A stretch of 64,000 bases of DNA from Echinometra lucunter (GCA_029962745.1 CM057169.1:19100210-19164209); one strand, 5' to 3'. Counted from the stretch's first letter, positions 32,952 through 46,498 are shown. The notes: a model not told the origin generated them from the letters alone. Translations and numbers: made by a program.

Positions 32952-33451
32952 NNNNNNNNNNNNNNNNNNNNNNNNNNNNNNNNNNNNNNNNNNNNNNNNN
33001 NNNNNNNNNNNNNNNNNNNNNNNNNNNNNNNNNNNNNNNNNNNNNNNNNNNNNNNNNNNNNNNNNNNNNNNNNNNNNNNNNNNNNNNNNNNNNNNNNNNN
33101 NNNNNNNNNNNNNNNNNNNNNNNNNNNNNNNNNNNNNNNNNNNNNNNNNNNNNNNNNNNNNNNNNNNNNNNNNNNNNNNNNNNNNNNNNNNNNNNNNNNN
33201 NNNNNNNNNNNNNNNNNNNNNNNNNNNNNNNNNNNNNNNNNNNNNNNNNNNNNNNNNNNNNNNNNNNNNNNNNNNNNNNNNNNNNNNNNNNNNNNNNNNN
33301 NNNNNNNNNNNNNNNNNNNNNNNNNNNNNNNNNNNNNNNNNNNNNNNNNNNNNNNNNNNNNNNNNNNNNNNNNNNNNNNNNNNNNNNNNNNNNNNNNNNN
33401 NNNNNNNNNNNNNNNNNNNNNNNNNNNNNNNNNNNNNNNNNNNNNNNNNNN
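32952..33451. other. Assembly gap of exactly 500 N
   Basis: Exactly 500 unknown bases, separating the end of copy A from the start of copy B. The same round size as the first gap indicates a nominal length. Confidence 0.99.
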
Positions 33452-34262
33452 TTTCTACCAGTCCTCAACCTCTTCACCAGCTTGCCTCCATCATCTTCTT
33501 CCATTTCTCCCTTGCACTGTCTTCCTCCCTCCCTCTCTCTATCTCTCTTTCTCGAATACCCCCCCCCCCATCTTTCTACCATTCCTCATCCACTTTACCA
33601 ACTTGTTTCTATCATCTTCTTCCTATTCTCCCTTGCACTCTTTGCTTCCCTATCTCTCTAAAATACCCCATCTTTCTAGCCTTCCTCACCAGCCTACTTT
33701 CATCATCATCATCTTCTTCTCCCTTGCACTCTCTTCCTATCTAAAGTCCCTCATCTTTCTACCATTCCTAATCCTTATCATCAACTTGTCACCATCATCT
33801 TCTTCCATTTCTCCCTTGCACTCTCTTCTTCCTTCTCTCTCGAATAACTCCTCATCTTCCTACCATTCCTAATCCTCTTCACCAGCTTGTCTCCATCAGC
33901 TCCTTCCTCTTCTCCCTTGCACTCTCTTCCTCTCTTTCTCTCTACCCCCATCTTTCTACCATTCCTCAACCTCTTCACCAGCTTGTCTCCATCATCTTCT
34001 TCCATTTCTCCCTTGCACTCTCTTCCTCTCTTTCTAACCACCATCCCCATCTTTCTACCATTCCTCATCCTCCTCACAAAATTATCTCCATCATCTTCTT
34101 CCTCTTCTCCCTTGAATTCTCATCCTCTCTATCTCTCTCATATTAATATTCTTCATCTTTCTACCATTCTTCATCTTTCTACCATTCCTCATCTTCTTCA
34201 CCAGCTTGTCTCCATCACCTTCATCCTCTTCTTCCTTGCACTCTCTTCCTCTCTTTCCCCTC
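33452..34262 (+). repeat. Pyrimidine-rich ~100-bp minisatellite (copy B)
   Basis: About eight units of the same TTGCACTCT..CATCTTTCTACCATTCCTC..ACCAGCTTGTCTCC repeat as in 15,125-16,080. Unit number and C-run lengths differ between copies. Confidence 0.85.
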
Positions 34263-36082
34263 TAAAAAACCCCTCCCGCATCACTCTGGCATCTCATCCC
34301 ATTACCATCCATTGCATCATCATGAACAGATTGAGATGTCGGTAATGATCTGCCAAATTTCACCTTGAATTCGACCAGAAAAATCTGAAATGTCAGGCCC
34401 TGCCACGGCTTGCTGAACAAATTGATTTGCCCTACAATGCAAATTGAAATTTATCAAGAACAGTGGCTCGCCTTCATGAAAATCAAATTTAACCATTTTT
34501 TTCCCCTCTCTCTTCCGCTAAATATTTTCACGTGACCACTGGCAAAATAAGTTTGGTGTATACATACACAAATGTACCTATATACAAGTACTGCAGATGT
34601 GTCTGAGGGTACGTTTTTAGCTAGAGTGTAGACACATGCGTTTATTTTGTACGAAGTAAACAAGTCAGTGCAGTTTATATAAATGTTTTCTTGCAACTTG
34701 TATTTCTTCAAAATGCTTTGAAATGTATGACAATAATGTTTTGACAGTCTATCAACATATAAGTCTAATGATACTGGGAAAGTACAGGAGGGTTAGACAC
34801 CATCAGTTTAGTTGTTTTATAAGAATGCAAATTAAAAGTAAATATTTTTCCTTCATTGTAACCTGACCAAAGTCCTTAGTTTCTCCCTAAATATGACCTG
34901 AAAGATTTCAATTTCAATTCAATTTCAATTCGTATTTATTTCATTTCCAGCAGCAAGAAAAAACAATGGCATTACAGGTATTATTACAGAAAATATGAGA
35001 AAATATATGTACATATTCTTCTTTTTTCCTTGACAAGTACTTAAGTACACTGTACACATAAATAAATCATTAAAAAAGTAGTTCTTAAATTCTGAGGAAA
35101 TTCGGGAATCCACTAAAAAGCAGTGCTTGTAATTTGTGGATCCCCCAGAAAAGAAATCAAATTGTTTCAAATCAGAATGCTTTTTCCTGTACTTTTTACA
35201 TATTTGGTGGAATCCAATTTCTTAAATACTGATAGATTTCAAGGTCTGCCAACAGGCTTTATACTTTTAAATATCTCCTTATTAAAATAAAAAAAAAATC
35301 TTAACGTTTTTTTCTGTACTTTTTACAAGTTTGGTGGAATCCAGCTTCTATAATATTGACGGATTTCAAGGTCTGGCAACACCCCTCCAGAAGTAATGCA
35401 AGACAAATCATGCACTATTGCATCGCATCTCGGCATTACGACAAAATGAAAAGAAAATCTTCCCTGGCAAGATCGAGAGAACAGCAGCAGTAAACATCGT
35501 TTCCAATATTGCAATTCAATTCCGTCCTTCACGATGGACTTTCCTTGATTTTCACAAATCTCGGATCGTGCTTGGGGTTCTTTCGCAAGCAATAAAGCAG
35601 ATCTTTGCCATGCATCATATACTGGGGGTATTTCCCAATATAAAAGCACTTAAGCAAATGGTGTATTTTATCTCCCATTTGGAACGTCTGGTGCTTTGGG
35701 TAAAGTGGCGTGCGACTTTCGTTTTTCATTACAGCAATGGAAGAGATGTTTCATAATAGTCGATTGCTCTCGCTTTCAGGCATGTTACACAACATCAGAT
35801 TGATTGAGATGTACATGAAGATTTGACTCAGGTTAAAGGGACACTCAGTCATTTGAAAGACAAATAAGAATTGAATTGAAAAGTGCTCACATAAATGTAC
35901 CTTCAACATCAAAACTTTACAATAGGCAGTATAAGTGCCAAATTTTCATACTGCATATATTTTAGATAAAGAAGAGCTTCCTGATCAAAATGGGACCATG
36001 AATAATGAAGCCAAATATTGTCGAACAATATTTATATCTAGATGTAAGATAAACAAATTTACATGGATTAAAAACTTGTCTT
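34263..36082. other. Copy B single-copy stretch, no gene recognised
   Basis: Counterpart of 16,075-17,885, including the tail-like sequence at about 34,906, the ~125-bp duplication at about 35,182-35,380 and the low-divergence block 35,323-35,832. Confidence 0.5.
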
Positions 36083-36090
36083 TAATATAC

Positions 36091-36591
36091 AAATAATGCA
36101 CAGATATGAGTGTGTTAGTGGCGGTGCAGTGCACTCGAGGGTATTTACAATGTGCTTTTGCATAATATTGTAAATACCTGAGATGCCTGCATCGCCATTA
36201 ACATCACGAATTTAAATCTGTGCATTATTTGTTTTATAAAACGGGTCGGCAGTATGACTGTGTAGTGGAAAATTTGTTAAAACCGCTCCAAATCTCCTCA
36301 GATTGTACAGACAAGGAGGCAACTTCTGCTTTCTCTTCGGACATCACAAGCATAGCCAGTGTGATGCGCCCCTGATTAAATTAAGCACATCAAATCCACG
36401 TTAGCCTTCTAGAAAGAATGAGTATTTCAAGGCGCGCGTCTCAGTTTTTACGCGCTAGAGGTAAAGTGATGCATCCAAAATGCCACAGTGCTGCACAAAA
36501 AATGCACGGCTGGAAGGTTGTGTAGAATTAAAGCATGAACATGTGACATGCATACGCACTCGCTATTGGCTACATCCTTGAACCCGTTTTA
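36091..36591. mobile_element. 501-bp insertion with 8-9-bp target duplication (copy B only)
   Basis: TAATATAC(A) stands at 36,083-36,091 and again at 36,592-36,600. Copy A has it once at about 17,886. The left ~140 bp is a long imperfect foldback: AAATAATGCACAGAT at its start pairs with ATCTGTGCATTATTT near 36,215-36,230. A second inverted pair joins TTTTATAAAACGGGT (about 36,231) with ACCCGTTTTATA at the right end. It is non-coding. The superfamily is unassigned, and an 8-bp duplication would fit hAT or P-like elements. Confidence 0.8.
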
Positions 36592-36599
36592 TAATATAC

Positions 36600-38217
36600 A
36601 ATAATACATGTTTGAAAATTCTTTATTACACCAAAAGGGTTGGGAATATAAGCCTACTCATGTCAGTTTATAAAGAAATTAAATCAAGCAATTCTTTACA
36701 TTAGGCAAATCCTATGCATTTGGTATGCACAATGGGAAGACTGTACATGGAACATACTACTACATAAAGATAATGTAATGTACCTGGAAGATTACATACT
36801 TTTATGTACAACTCCTTCACACAGGATAAGGATCATAGACAAATCAAGTAGTAAAGACAAAAAGGTAGCACGCGTGGATTTGTTTCATTTGCATATAACG
36901 TATAGCGTCATCATTTCATTGCCTCCCGAAGCCCCAATAGGATTCAACATCGATATCAGTTCATGCATTTTAAGTGGGTTTGACCTTTCCTTATGCGCAT
37001 GCGTTGCACTGATCCCGATTTCTTACTTTTGATGCGCGCTTAGCACATATGCACCTGGGGAGCATCTAACAAAATTCGGGGCTACAAGAGGCCTTCAAAT
37101 GTTCTGGCGTAATGGAGGATGTTTAGGGGCTTGATCGGGACATTCTAAGTGCCTGTTAGGTAGCTTTAAGAGTGAAACAAATAGTGCAAAAAGACGCAAA
37201 TGCAACCGATACAGACAAGAATATGCATTTTACATGTTCTTTACACTGCTCCATTTCGCTATTAATAGCGATCATGACTCTCAAAGTAGAGCTAAGCAAG
37301 ATACGCTAAAATTCTTACCAACTTACAAAATGGTCTCATTTGGTTTGAATGAGACCCTCACTGAAGAGAAAATAAATTTCTCTGCAATCTAATACTTCAT
37401 GTTTACACTATTAAATCTAGGTATGATTGGATCCAAATCAAAACCAGGGCAAGCAAACTGACCTTACTATGCTTCAACGAACCTCCCCCCATCCTCCATA
37501 TTTTGGAACCCTCCAGGCATCGTCCATTTAAGTAGATGACGGGTCAAAAGCGGCTACACGTCCATTAGCTAAGGCATCCTTCGCAGAATGCGTCCACTCG
37601 AGGGTTTGGTCAATATTTAGCAGCAAAATCCCGCTCAGCTACTGAGTATTCCCTTAAGTAGTGAGATTTAGTTTTCTGTTGTGCTACTAAATATTCAATC
37701 GTATACATTACTTCTGGGTGTGCGTTAGGCTTGAAGTACATAATCAGAATTAGATACATGACGAAAGAGGTCGCAACTTGGCATTCGAGACCTGGAGCAA
37801 TACTTGTCGACAGAAGATCGTTTTGTTTTATATTGGATAGATACTTACCTGGATGCTATAGTATCACACAGACCTTCCTGTACGTGTTAAGAATCAAGAT
37901 GCCCTTTTGGCTAAAATGGAGTTAAAATGACATGAAGAGAAATCATCTATACTCATAACCACGAAATAGCATCCTGGACAAATTCCAAATCTCTAGAGAG
38001 GCCTGGAGCACATGGGGTCCAAAATATATTGTCCTGTAGAACTTGTTTACTAACGTTCTGATAACATTCCTGGGGCTACACATTATGAACTTCTTTCACA
38101 AACAGAACCCGGCACAAACACAATGCCACTACAGTTCTTTCCAGATTTTTTTTTAAAAAGGGAGAAATCACCAATGCTTTTGAATATAACCACCTTGGCT
38201 ACAACATGGAACATTAT
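36600..38217. other. Copy B single-copy stretch, no gene recognised
   Basis: Counterpart of 17,895-19,522. It includes the block 37,487-37,731, which matches copy A without a difference by eye. Confidence 0.5.
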
Positions 38218-38439
38218 TTAATAGCAATTCACATCAGTTCATGTTGACTGCTTCTTGCTTCATTCTATGCTTAACCAAACCGAAAAACTATTCTGCACAC
38301 TTGATCAGATCACCCTTTGGTGAGCATCTGGCGGCAATGTCTACAGCCGGTCTACCACCTAGCTCCTTTGACCCAACTTTAACATGCACTTCATTTGGTT
38401 TCATACCTTGAAAATATCCAAATGTCACTGGTTTACACC

Positions 38440-39010
38440 AGAATTAGATATGGAACAACATATACTTGAGGCTAAAAATGCTGTTATAATTTCACAGTGA
38501 ACTACATCAGAATTAAACATGAAGTTCAAAAGGCATGGCATGGGGCAAAATGCTGTCTCAAACTTACAGTGTACTAAACATATTGACACTTAAGCCTATT
38601 ACCTAAAGCCAAAATAATTCCATAACCTTAAACTGAACTCAATCTGAATTAAGCAGAATTAAACATGAAGTTCAAAAGCATTACCTACAGCCATACTACA
38701 GTCATACAAGTAAGTCCATGTGGTACAGAACCAGATAAGAATTTATTGTGTCATTCCAAAATATTACCTAAAGCAAAAATACCATCATAGATTTAAAAAT
38801 GAATCAGAATTAAATATGAAGTTCAAAACAGTTACCCTAAAGTCATAGCACAGCCACAAACCCAATTTACAAAACCAGATCAGAATGCATTGCCTAGTTT
38901 AAAGATATTTTCTTTAGCAAAAAAAGTCATCGCATCCTATACAACTAAATGAGAATTAAACATAAGGTTCACAACTGTTACCTAGGGCCCAAATGCAGTT
39001 GAAATCTCTG
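38440..39010 (+). repeat. Degenerate ~147-bp tandem repeat (copy B)
   Basis: Same four-unit array as 20,155-20,720, anchored on AGAATTAAAC. Confidence 0.7.
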
Positions 39011-42000
39011 CGCATCATGATGCGAGCTCCCGGGACATTCCTTGATAGCACATAACAGATGTCTGCTAACGACAATTCATGCACCGAATAACTCTCGTTC
39101 TCACTTTTGTTTCAATTCCTCGCACCCCTCTCGTATTTACCCCCTGAAAATTGAGGACGCAAATTGATTTCTTTCAATGCACATGCACGTCATCACTCGC
39201 ACTCCAAACGGCTTTTGGGCTTTTTTTTCTTCTCTTTCTTCTTTTATCTACGGGGGTGTTCGAAGGTTTTATTTGAATGCGCTGCCTTGTGCATGTATGT
39301 CTGATTTGAATCAGGGGCGAGAGAGTGCTTGATGAAATGAATGCTCACATGAAAGTCATGAATAAATTCTTATTCAATTGACAGTCCATCGAAAAGACTG
39401 CAACTGTGCAGGAACAAAGTAAGCACCTCTTGATCAATAGTCAAGTGATATGTTGTGCGTGAACATTAAAAATTTATTTCAAAACAACAGTGGATAATAC
39501 ATATCAAAGGTTATGCAACATGTCAGCAAATTCTTTTAAAGTACATTGTCTTGACAGTGCATGTGTTTCTTAATTTTGGTTATCAGCGTGGAAGACTACT
39601 TTCTGATTTCTTCTACAGGAATGATAATATCTCAATCTTTTAAGATACATGTATAATTATAATTCATTAATGGAAAGAGAAAATATGACATGCATGTCTT
39701 TAAAAATTCCAATAAAATTACTGTCAAAAAAAAAGAGAGATTCTCATAGAGTTTCAAAGTAATCTTTGTTTGAAGATTTTTCTAAAATGAAACTTTTTAC
39801 AAAATATCATAGTAATTCATAGTAGTGGTATAAAGTCGTTTCTAGATACAAGAAATTGATATAATTTATTAATAAGAACAGAAATAAGATATGCCTAAAA
39901 AACAACTCAAAAAAAGTACTGTTTAAAAAGATAAGTTCAAATTTATTTTCTGTAAAGATTTTTCTACAAGTTCAAATTTATTTTCTGTAAAGATTTTTCA
40001 GCACTGTAAAAAACAGTAAATCTGTTTGCTGCAAATATTTCCGAGAAAGCTAAAACAGAAAGGCCCTTGATAATCTATAGAAATGCCATCACACAGCAAA
40101 CTGCATGGTTGCAAGAATCATAAATGGCAAAACCCCTCTAGGTAGTATATAGCTTAACCAGCAAACCAGCTCAAAGGTTGGAAAGATAAAGTAATCAAAT
40201 TCCCACTGATCGTCACTGCATTAATTGAAGGGGACAAGTCTACCAAAACGCCATTTGCAACAAGCACCATAGCAGACGAATAGACAGCCGGGTATTTCGT
40301 CATGCCGCATTCAATCACAGGAGGGATTTCACACATTCCTATGGTAACTGAAACGGGTTAGAGTTACATGAACTGGCAAGAAAGATTTCTTTTAAAAAAA
40401 CATACATGAAAGAGGAAAAGAGGATGAAGGAAATAGACGAAGATGAAGAAATGAAGGAAAATAGAGGAAGATGAGGCAATGATGGAAAATAATAAAAGAA
40501 TGGTTTTCACAGAGAGAAAGAGAAAAAGAGAGAAAGAGAGAGAGTAAGAGAAGCAGAGGGAGAGAAGGGGAGGAAGAGAGAGAGAGGGGGAGAGTGACAT
40601 AGAGAGAAAGAAAAAGAATGTAATAAAAAGGAAACTCTTCACTACATTTATCATTCGGTACATCCTGTCTTGTTCATTTCTGGAAATCTGAAAGAGAAAT
40701 CTAAACAGACACGGGTGATGACATAAAAAATAATGTGTCTTTACATAATTTGCTGCGAGCATCCCCTTTTGAATTGTGCAAATTAAGGTGAAATAATACA
40801 CAAGCCACTGAGGGGATTTTCATTGTAGATGTAGTTGCATAGAAACCCATCTTTTAAATACAATGTTTTGCAAAACTTCCCTGTAACTCAATTGAACATC
40901 ATTCTATTGCGCGATATCTCAACCTAGTGTGAAAGGACCCACTGTGCCTGTAGATGAAATCTACATCAGATGGTAAACAACTGCTGTCTGCTGTCTGTAC
41001 TCTTTTTTCTTCCCCTTGTCTCTCCCTCCCTCTCTCTCAAGAAAACACACTTAACCTCTCTCAATAATATCTTCCTTTCTTTTACCCCTCCCATACTTGC
41101 GCTCTCTCTCTCTCTCCCCCTGTCTTTCTCTCTCTCTCTCTCTCTCTCGCTCCCTCACTCCCTATTTGTAAGAGGTACAAGCATCTTACCTCTGTTCCTC
41201 TTATATACCTCTTTTTTCTCTTTCTTTCTTTCTTTCTCTGACTTCCTCTTTCTTCTCTTCAATCCCATATATGTATCTTCTCCACAATGCCTTCCTCCCT
41301 GCCTTCCTACAATGGTGCCTTTCTTTTCTTTTATTTTCTCTCTTTCTTTCACTACACTTTCCTTTTTTTACTTTTCCTTTCATGATCTTCCTCTAGGTTT
41401 TATTCCCGTTACTACATTTCTTCTCTTTTATCCATTTATTGCTGCTACTCCCTGTATAACTCATATCTTTTCTTTTATCTATCAGTCTTTCCGACATTCA
41501 TTCCTACTTTTCATCTCCCCTCTCGGGGCAATCAATAACACTTTGCTTTACCTCCTCACCCCTCGCTATAAAAAAAGGCAAAAAATACCAACCTAACTCT
41601 TAGGTTCGTCCATGCCAGCTGGGAACCTGAGAAAGACAAACCACTGGGAAAAGAAGTCACATGATAAACTACATGTATCAGGTGATCAAAGGCGCTCTTA
41701 TCACATTGATCTCATCTTACCCTGACGTGGAAGGCAAGCTCTCACAGTCGACCAAGTTTCAACACTTTTTGAGCGAAAACATGAAGAGTAAAATGAAAGG
41801 ACATGCTCATCATGGGTGGTACTATTGAAATCAAATGCAAGACTAATTTCATGGACTGACATTCTTGATAGAGTGGGTATATCTATTCCAAATTCAAATG
41901 AAATAAATGACAACTAGATCTAGAAACATACTACATTACTTCACAAGATAAATTTCTATTCTGAATTCACATCAAACAAAAGACAACAACTAAATTGCTG

Positions 42001-43278
42001 TATATGAGATAAACTTCTGTCTTGTAATATGCCTTGTAAAATGCATTTAAAACACAATAAAGGTTTACGAGTACAGTGCAAGACATAAATTATCAATCTT
42101 GATATCTACTTATATTGCCCCTGCACTGAAACCTTTCCTTCTAGTTGTCTTCAATAGCAAAGGTCAAGTGCATTTAATTCTATTCCACAGATATTTCTTT
42201 TTTTTTTCCTTATGCCTTATATTCTTGTAACAAATTCTACAAAATGTGTGAATCAAGCTATAAATTCAATGCAATATTAAAATTCCCAGGAGGGTTAGGG
42301 AAATAAAGCCACTAGAATTGCCACAATAGACTTGAGAACTCCAAATACCTCTTAAATTTGTTTCTTTTCATGAGACAAGTTATCTATCCAGCATCAAGAA
42401 ATACATGTACCACCCTCAGAAATACTAAGAGCATCAGCACTGCATACGGCATAATGAAACCTAACTCATATTCCCTGGATGCCACCAGGGACAAATGCTC
42501 TGCAGATGCTACTGCTCTAACCGTCCAGCAAAAACAGTCTGGACATCTGACCAGGTCAAGAAAACCAAATCATCATCTCACATGTCCGGCTATTGAATAT
42601 CCTCCAGAGGGTGAAAGATAAGGACATCTTAATGCATCATATGATATCAGAATATGACAGCAAATGGTTTATAGTTTCAAAACTGCATTAAATTGTCATA
42701 TTTGTCCCCATTTCGAGGCCATGCCAGACGCGAAGATGATATGGGTAGGATGCATGTTGCTAAAAGGGAAAATGGAACATGCAATACAACCAGACCTTTA
42801 CAGTTCGATGTTACTTAAAACCTTAAGCCTACCTTTCAATATCCTTAGACTGATTAAAATGTCACTGTGATCTCCATAAAAAGGTAGATATCATAGATAT
42901 CAAAGATTTACAAGAAGGTGCAGGAAAGAATAGGTGATTCCTTGTAAACTGAGTGAAATTACTTAAGTATTTTAATGTTGTAGATGATACATAAACTACT
43001 CAAGGTGCATGGTCACTTTGTTTAATTTATTTCTACCTTTTTTTATTATCACTCTAGAGCAACTAATGAAATATCCCTCGTAAACTTCTTTCCAGTATTG
43101 AAAAAAGAAGGACAGATGTGTGGAATTTGTTGGAGAGTGTGAGCTCATTGCTCCTAGGCAATGGGTGATTGTTCAGTGTATCCAAAACATGCACCCGGTC
43201 AAACATCTGACAATCTACCGGAATTAAACCATAGCAGGACAGTGTATCCTTTAAGTGACACTTTTGAATTACATAATG
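39011..43278. other. Copy B stretch, no gene recognised apart from the candidate exon at 40,154-40,347
   Basis: Counterpart of 20,721-26,100 without the LINE and the 617-bp TIR element. It contains a ~37-bp local duplication at about 39,930-40,000, a GA tract at 40,508-40,615 and a CT tract at 41,098-41,500. Confidence 0.5.
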
Positions 43279-43286
43279 TTGATTCT

Positions 43287-44955
43287 CAGTGGCGTAACAG
43301 CCGGGGGGGCAGGGGGGGCAGAGTGCCCCCCCTGAAGGATTTCAGCGGGAAAATCCACCAAACCACCGGGAAAAAATGAAAAGGAGGGAAAGGAAGAAAT
43401 AGGAAGGGAGAAAGGGAAAGGAAGAAAAAGAAAGGAAAAGAAAGAAGGAGAAAGGGAAAGAAAGAAGGAGAAAGAGAGAGGAAGAAGGAGAACGGGAAAG
43501 AAAAAAGGAGAAAGGGGAGAAAGAAGAAGAGAGAGAGGGAAAAGAGGGAAAGGGGGAAAAAGAAGAAAGCAAAGGGAAACAAAAGAAATGAGGGAAAATT
43601 TAGTACCAAACCCCGGAGTTTCCGGCTGCTCTATACTCCCTGGACCCCCGCAGTGGCTTTCCCTGTAGACCCCCATCAGGTCCCCTAAGCCAGAACCCTG
43701 GGCCCGACCCGCTAAAGGCTTCGCAACAAGCAACTCGCGGTGCGGGCTTATCTCCGCATATTCTATTTCTAGACTTAGTTACCGGGAAATTTTCGGCTCT
43801 GCCCCCCCCCCCCCCCCCCCCCCGATAACAGGCAGAGAATGTATGAGACCGGGAACAGACAACGAACAATTCAAAGAAACGTCAGAGCTTCGCGCTTCGC
43901 GCGGGAGGGGGAAAATCACCATCCCTGCACCCTTCCCCTAGCATGCCTAGGGAGCGCGCTTTGCACTATCGTTCACCTAAAAGAAAATCCTAGCTACACC
44001 ACTGATTCTAAACTTAATTACCGGGAAATTTTTGGCTATGTGTATGCCCCCCCCCCCCCCCCGATAACAGGCAGAGAGCGTAAGAAGAGTGGGAACTGAC
44101 AGCGAAAAAACGTCGGAGCTTCCGCGCTTTGCGCGGGATGGGGGAAACTCCCCCCTCCCTGCACCCTCCCTCCTAGGGAGCACTACTAGCTGTCCTCCTA
44201 AAATGAAATCCTAGTTGCGCCGCAGAAGATAGACTTAATTACCGACAACTAACAATGTAAAGAAACGTCGGAGCTTCCGCGCTTCGTGCGGGAGGGGGAA
44301 AACTCCCCCTTCCCTGCACCCTCCCCTCTTGGTGTAAATTCCGGGGGTGGGGGATCTATCACCCCCACATGGGGGAGAGGGGGGATGGTGTGTACAAATT
44401 TCCCGCCATGCAGACACACTTTTTAAAGAAGAAAATATATTTTAATTATTAATCAGTTAGTAAAAATTTTGAATATATATCTGTCATAAACAATCATCAT
44501 ATTTTAGAATTTCTATTTGAAAATGCTACTGAAAACAAAAAAGTGGTTGTTTTTGGCTCGCTCGCTCTGCTCGCTCGTCAAAATCTTAGGATTTCCATCA
44601 AAAAAATGCGATTAAAATCGAGAAAAGTGGTTATTTTTTGGCTCGCTCGCAAGGCTCTTTCGTCATATTTTTGAATTTTTATTCGAAAATGCGATTCAAA
44701 AGCAAAAAAGTGATTATTTTCGGCTTGCTCGCTTCGCTCGCTCGCAAAATAGATATTAAAATGTGTGTGAGAGGGAAAAAAAATCGTTAAAAAAGTTTTT
44801 CATCCCCCACTCCTTTAATTGGATTTACGCCGGTGGAGCACTACCGTCCTCCTAAAATGCAGTCCTAGCTACGCCACAGATTCTAGACATAGACTAGTTA
44901 CCGGGAAATTTTGGGCTCTGCCCCCCCCTGATAACAGGTACCTGTTACGCCCCTG
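43287..44955. mobile_element. Non-autonomous hAT element, 1,669 bp (copy B only)
   Basis: The ends are CAGTGGCGTAACAG and, from the right, CAGGGGCGTAACAG. An 8-bp target duplication TTGATTCT lies at 43,279-43,286 and 44,956-44,963. Copy A has the unoccupied TTGATTAT just before GGGCCCTG. CAGxGGCG ends with 8-bp duplications are diagnostic of the hAT superfamily. Inside are a purine-rich run, four copies of a TACCGG(G)AAATTT segment (43,781, 44,020, 44,241 degenerate, 44,900), poly-C/G runs and GGCTCGCTCGC repeats. No transposase ORF is present. Confidence 0.9.
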
Positions 44956-44963
44956 TTGATTCT

Positions 44964-45084
44964 GGGCCCTGTTTCGTAAAACTTGTAATCAGTAACAACT
45001 GCCACATTTCAGATGCAAGGATTTCAATAGCTTATAACGGTTATTGCAACTTTTTATTGATAACAAGCTTTATGAAACGGGGCC
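44964..45084. mobile_element. MITE of the GGGCCCCGTTTCATAAAAC family (copy B allele, internally deleted)
   Basis: Allele of 26,112-26,259 lacking about 26 bp of the core (the TCTATGACAAATTAGCTCTC region). It directly abuts the hAT target duplication. Confidence 0.75.
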
Positions 45085-45107
45085 AAGAATACTAGTAGAA
45101 ATAACTT

Positions 45108-45155
45108 ATTTTACATGAGAGAGAGAGAGAGAGAGTGAGGGGGGGGGGGGAGAGC
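45108..45155. repeat. (GA)n + poly-G microsatellite
   Basis: A GAGA run followed by a G run; copy A counterpart at about 26,288-26,315 with different lengths. Confidence 0.85.
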
Positions 45156-46194
45156 TAACATGACAGACAAATTTCAGTCTATTTCTTCTGCAGTATACTG
45201 TACCGTTTACAAATAAGAGCAATTTGATTGTAGCTAATCAAAAAACTCTCTGAATTGGTAATGCTATGTGAAGTATATAATGACTATTTTCATTCACATA
45301 CATGTATCAGCAATTTTTCTGTTAAATAATGTACTTTTTATTCAAACTGATTCATGTTATACACATTTTCTAATTCTAGGAGTAGAAAATACAAATAATT
45401 GTTGCCAATTTGAGTAGGGAAAGCTGATTAACTTCGAACTTTAAAAGACTTTTTAATACTACATGTGTGGATTAAAGCACAGCCCAGACTTCTTCCCAGG
45501 CAAATATTCAAAGGAATTTTAAGTTACATACATGTAACACAATCCAGTATCCCATGACTTGTGTACTAATGGCAAGGAACATTGTTGGTTCAAGATTTAA
45601 CAGCTTAGTATAGCTGAAACCCTTTCCGCCAGCGGCAAGGATGGTATGGCGCATTACCTGGTGTTGATGTGCAATACCACACTCAAACATAAATATCTTG
45701 CTTTCGTCATGAGGGAAAACTTCAGGGTTGATGACCAAACTAGTGCAATTTCCAGATGACACGTTCTTTAAAAATCATTTTGGAGTGTTTTGTTGCTTTC
45801 GAATGAGCTGATGGAGACAGCCAAGAAGGAAATATTAAGCAGAAGTTAACAGATATCTGTAAAAAATTGTGATGCCTATCACCTACATTTCACATCTCCA
45901 TGGGAATCAATCAGGGGGGAAGACAAGGGAAATATCCCCTGCCCCCCCCCCCAACCAAAAAAAAAAAACCCCCAACAACTAAGGGTGGGGGACACAATGG
46001 GGTATACTCCCCTAAGATTTTCCTCTCCATCAAACATACCAATTTTATCATTTATGTTAGTAAAACAATTGTCATAACAAACTAAAATTAGGGTAAGCCA
46101 TTGGTTAATGTTGTAGTGAAACTGGCATCATTTCCTTAAAGTTAAGAAACATCTGCGTGAGCACTGAGGATAAGTGTTTATTCCAAAGACTCTA

Positions 46195-46372
46195 ATGGGG
46201 TGTTGAAAGAAAGTTGCAATCGATTGCAAATAATTGCTAATTTTGAAACAACCATTCTGATTGGCTCAGGGTCTGCCCTTTTAAGAAGACATGCATACAA
46301 CAATGATTTTGATTGGCCTGTGACAATCAGTTGCAACTTGCAATCGATTGCAACTTTCTTGCAACACCCCAT
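46195..46372. mobile_element. TA-flanked palindromic MITE, 178 bp (copy B only)
   Basis: The inverted ends are ~35 bp with one mismatch: ATGGGGTGTTG, AAGAAAG, then the palindrome TTGCAATCGATTGCAA. TA flanks both ends (46,193-46,194 and 46,373-46,374). Copy A has the unoccupied ACTCTTAGTTTG at 27,342-27,353. TA duplication and a fully palindromic form suggest Tc1/mariner-type mobilisation (inference). It is non-coding. Confidence 0.85.
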
Positions 46373-46498
46373 TAGTTTGTTATGACAATTAACATCCCTT
46401 GCTGTAACATGAAAGATATCACTGCCTTCAGAATACCATCCAAAAATTCTTGATTACCTTTGAAAGGTTCTACTCTTACTTCAAAAAGTCTAACTCAC

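Noticed and set aside
32862..33872. Frames of 246-336 codons spanning the N gap
   Set aside because: Most residues are unknown bases of a nominal-length gap, so continuity across it is meaningless.
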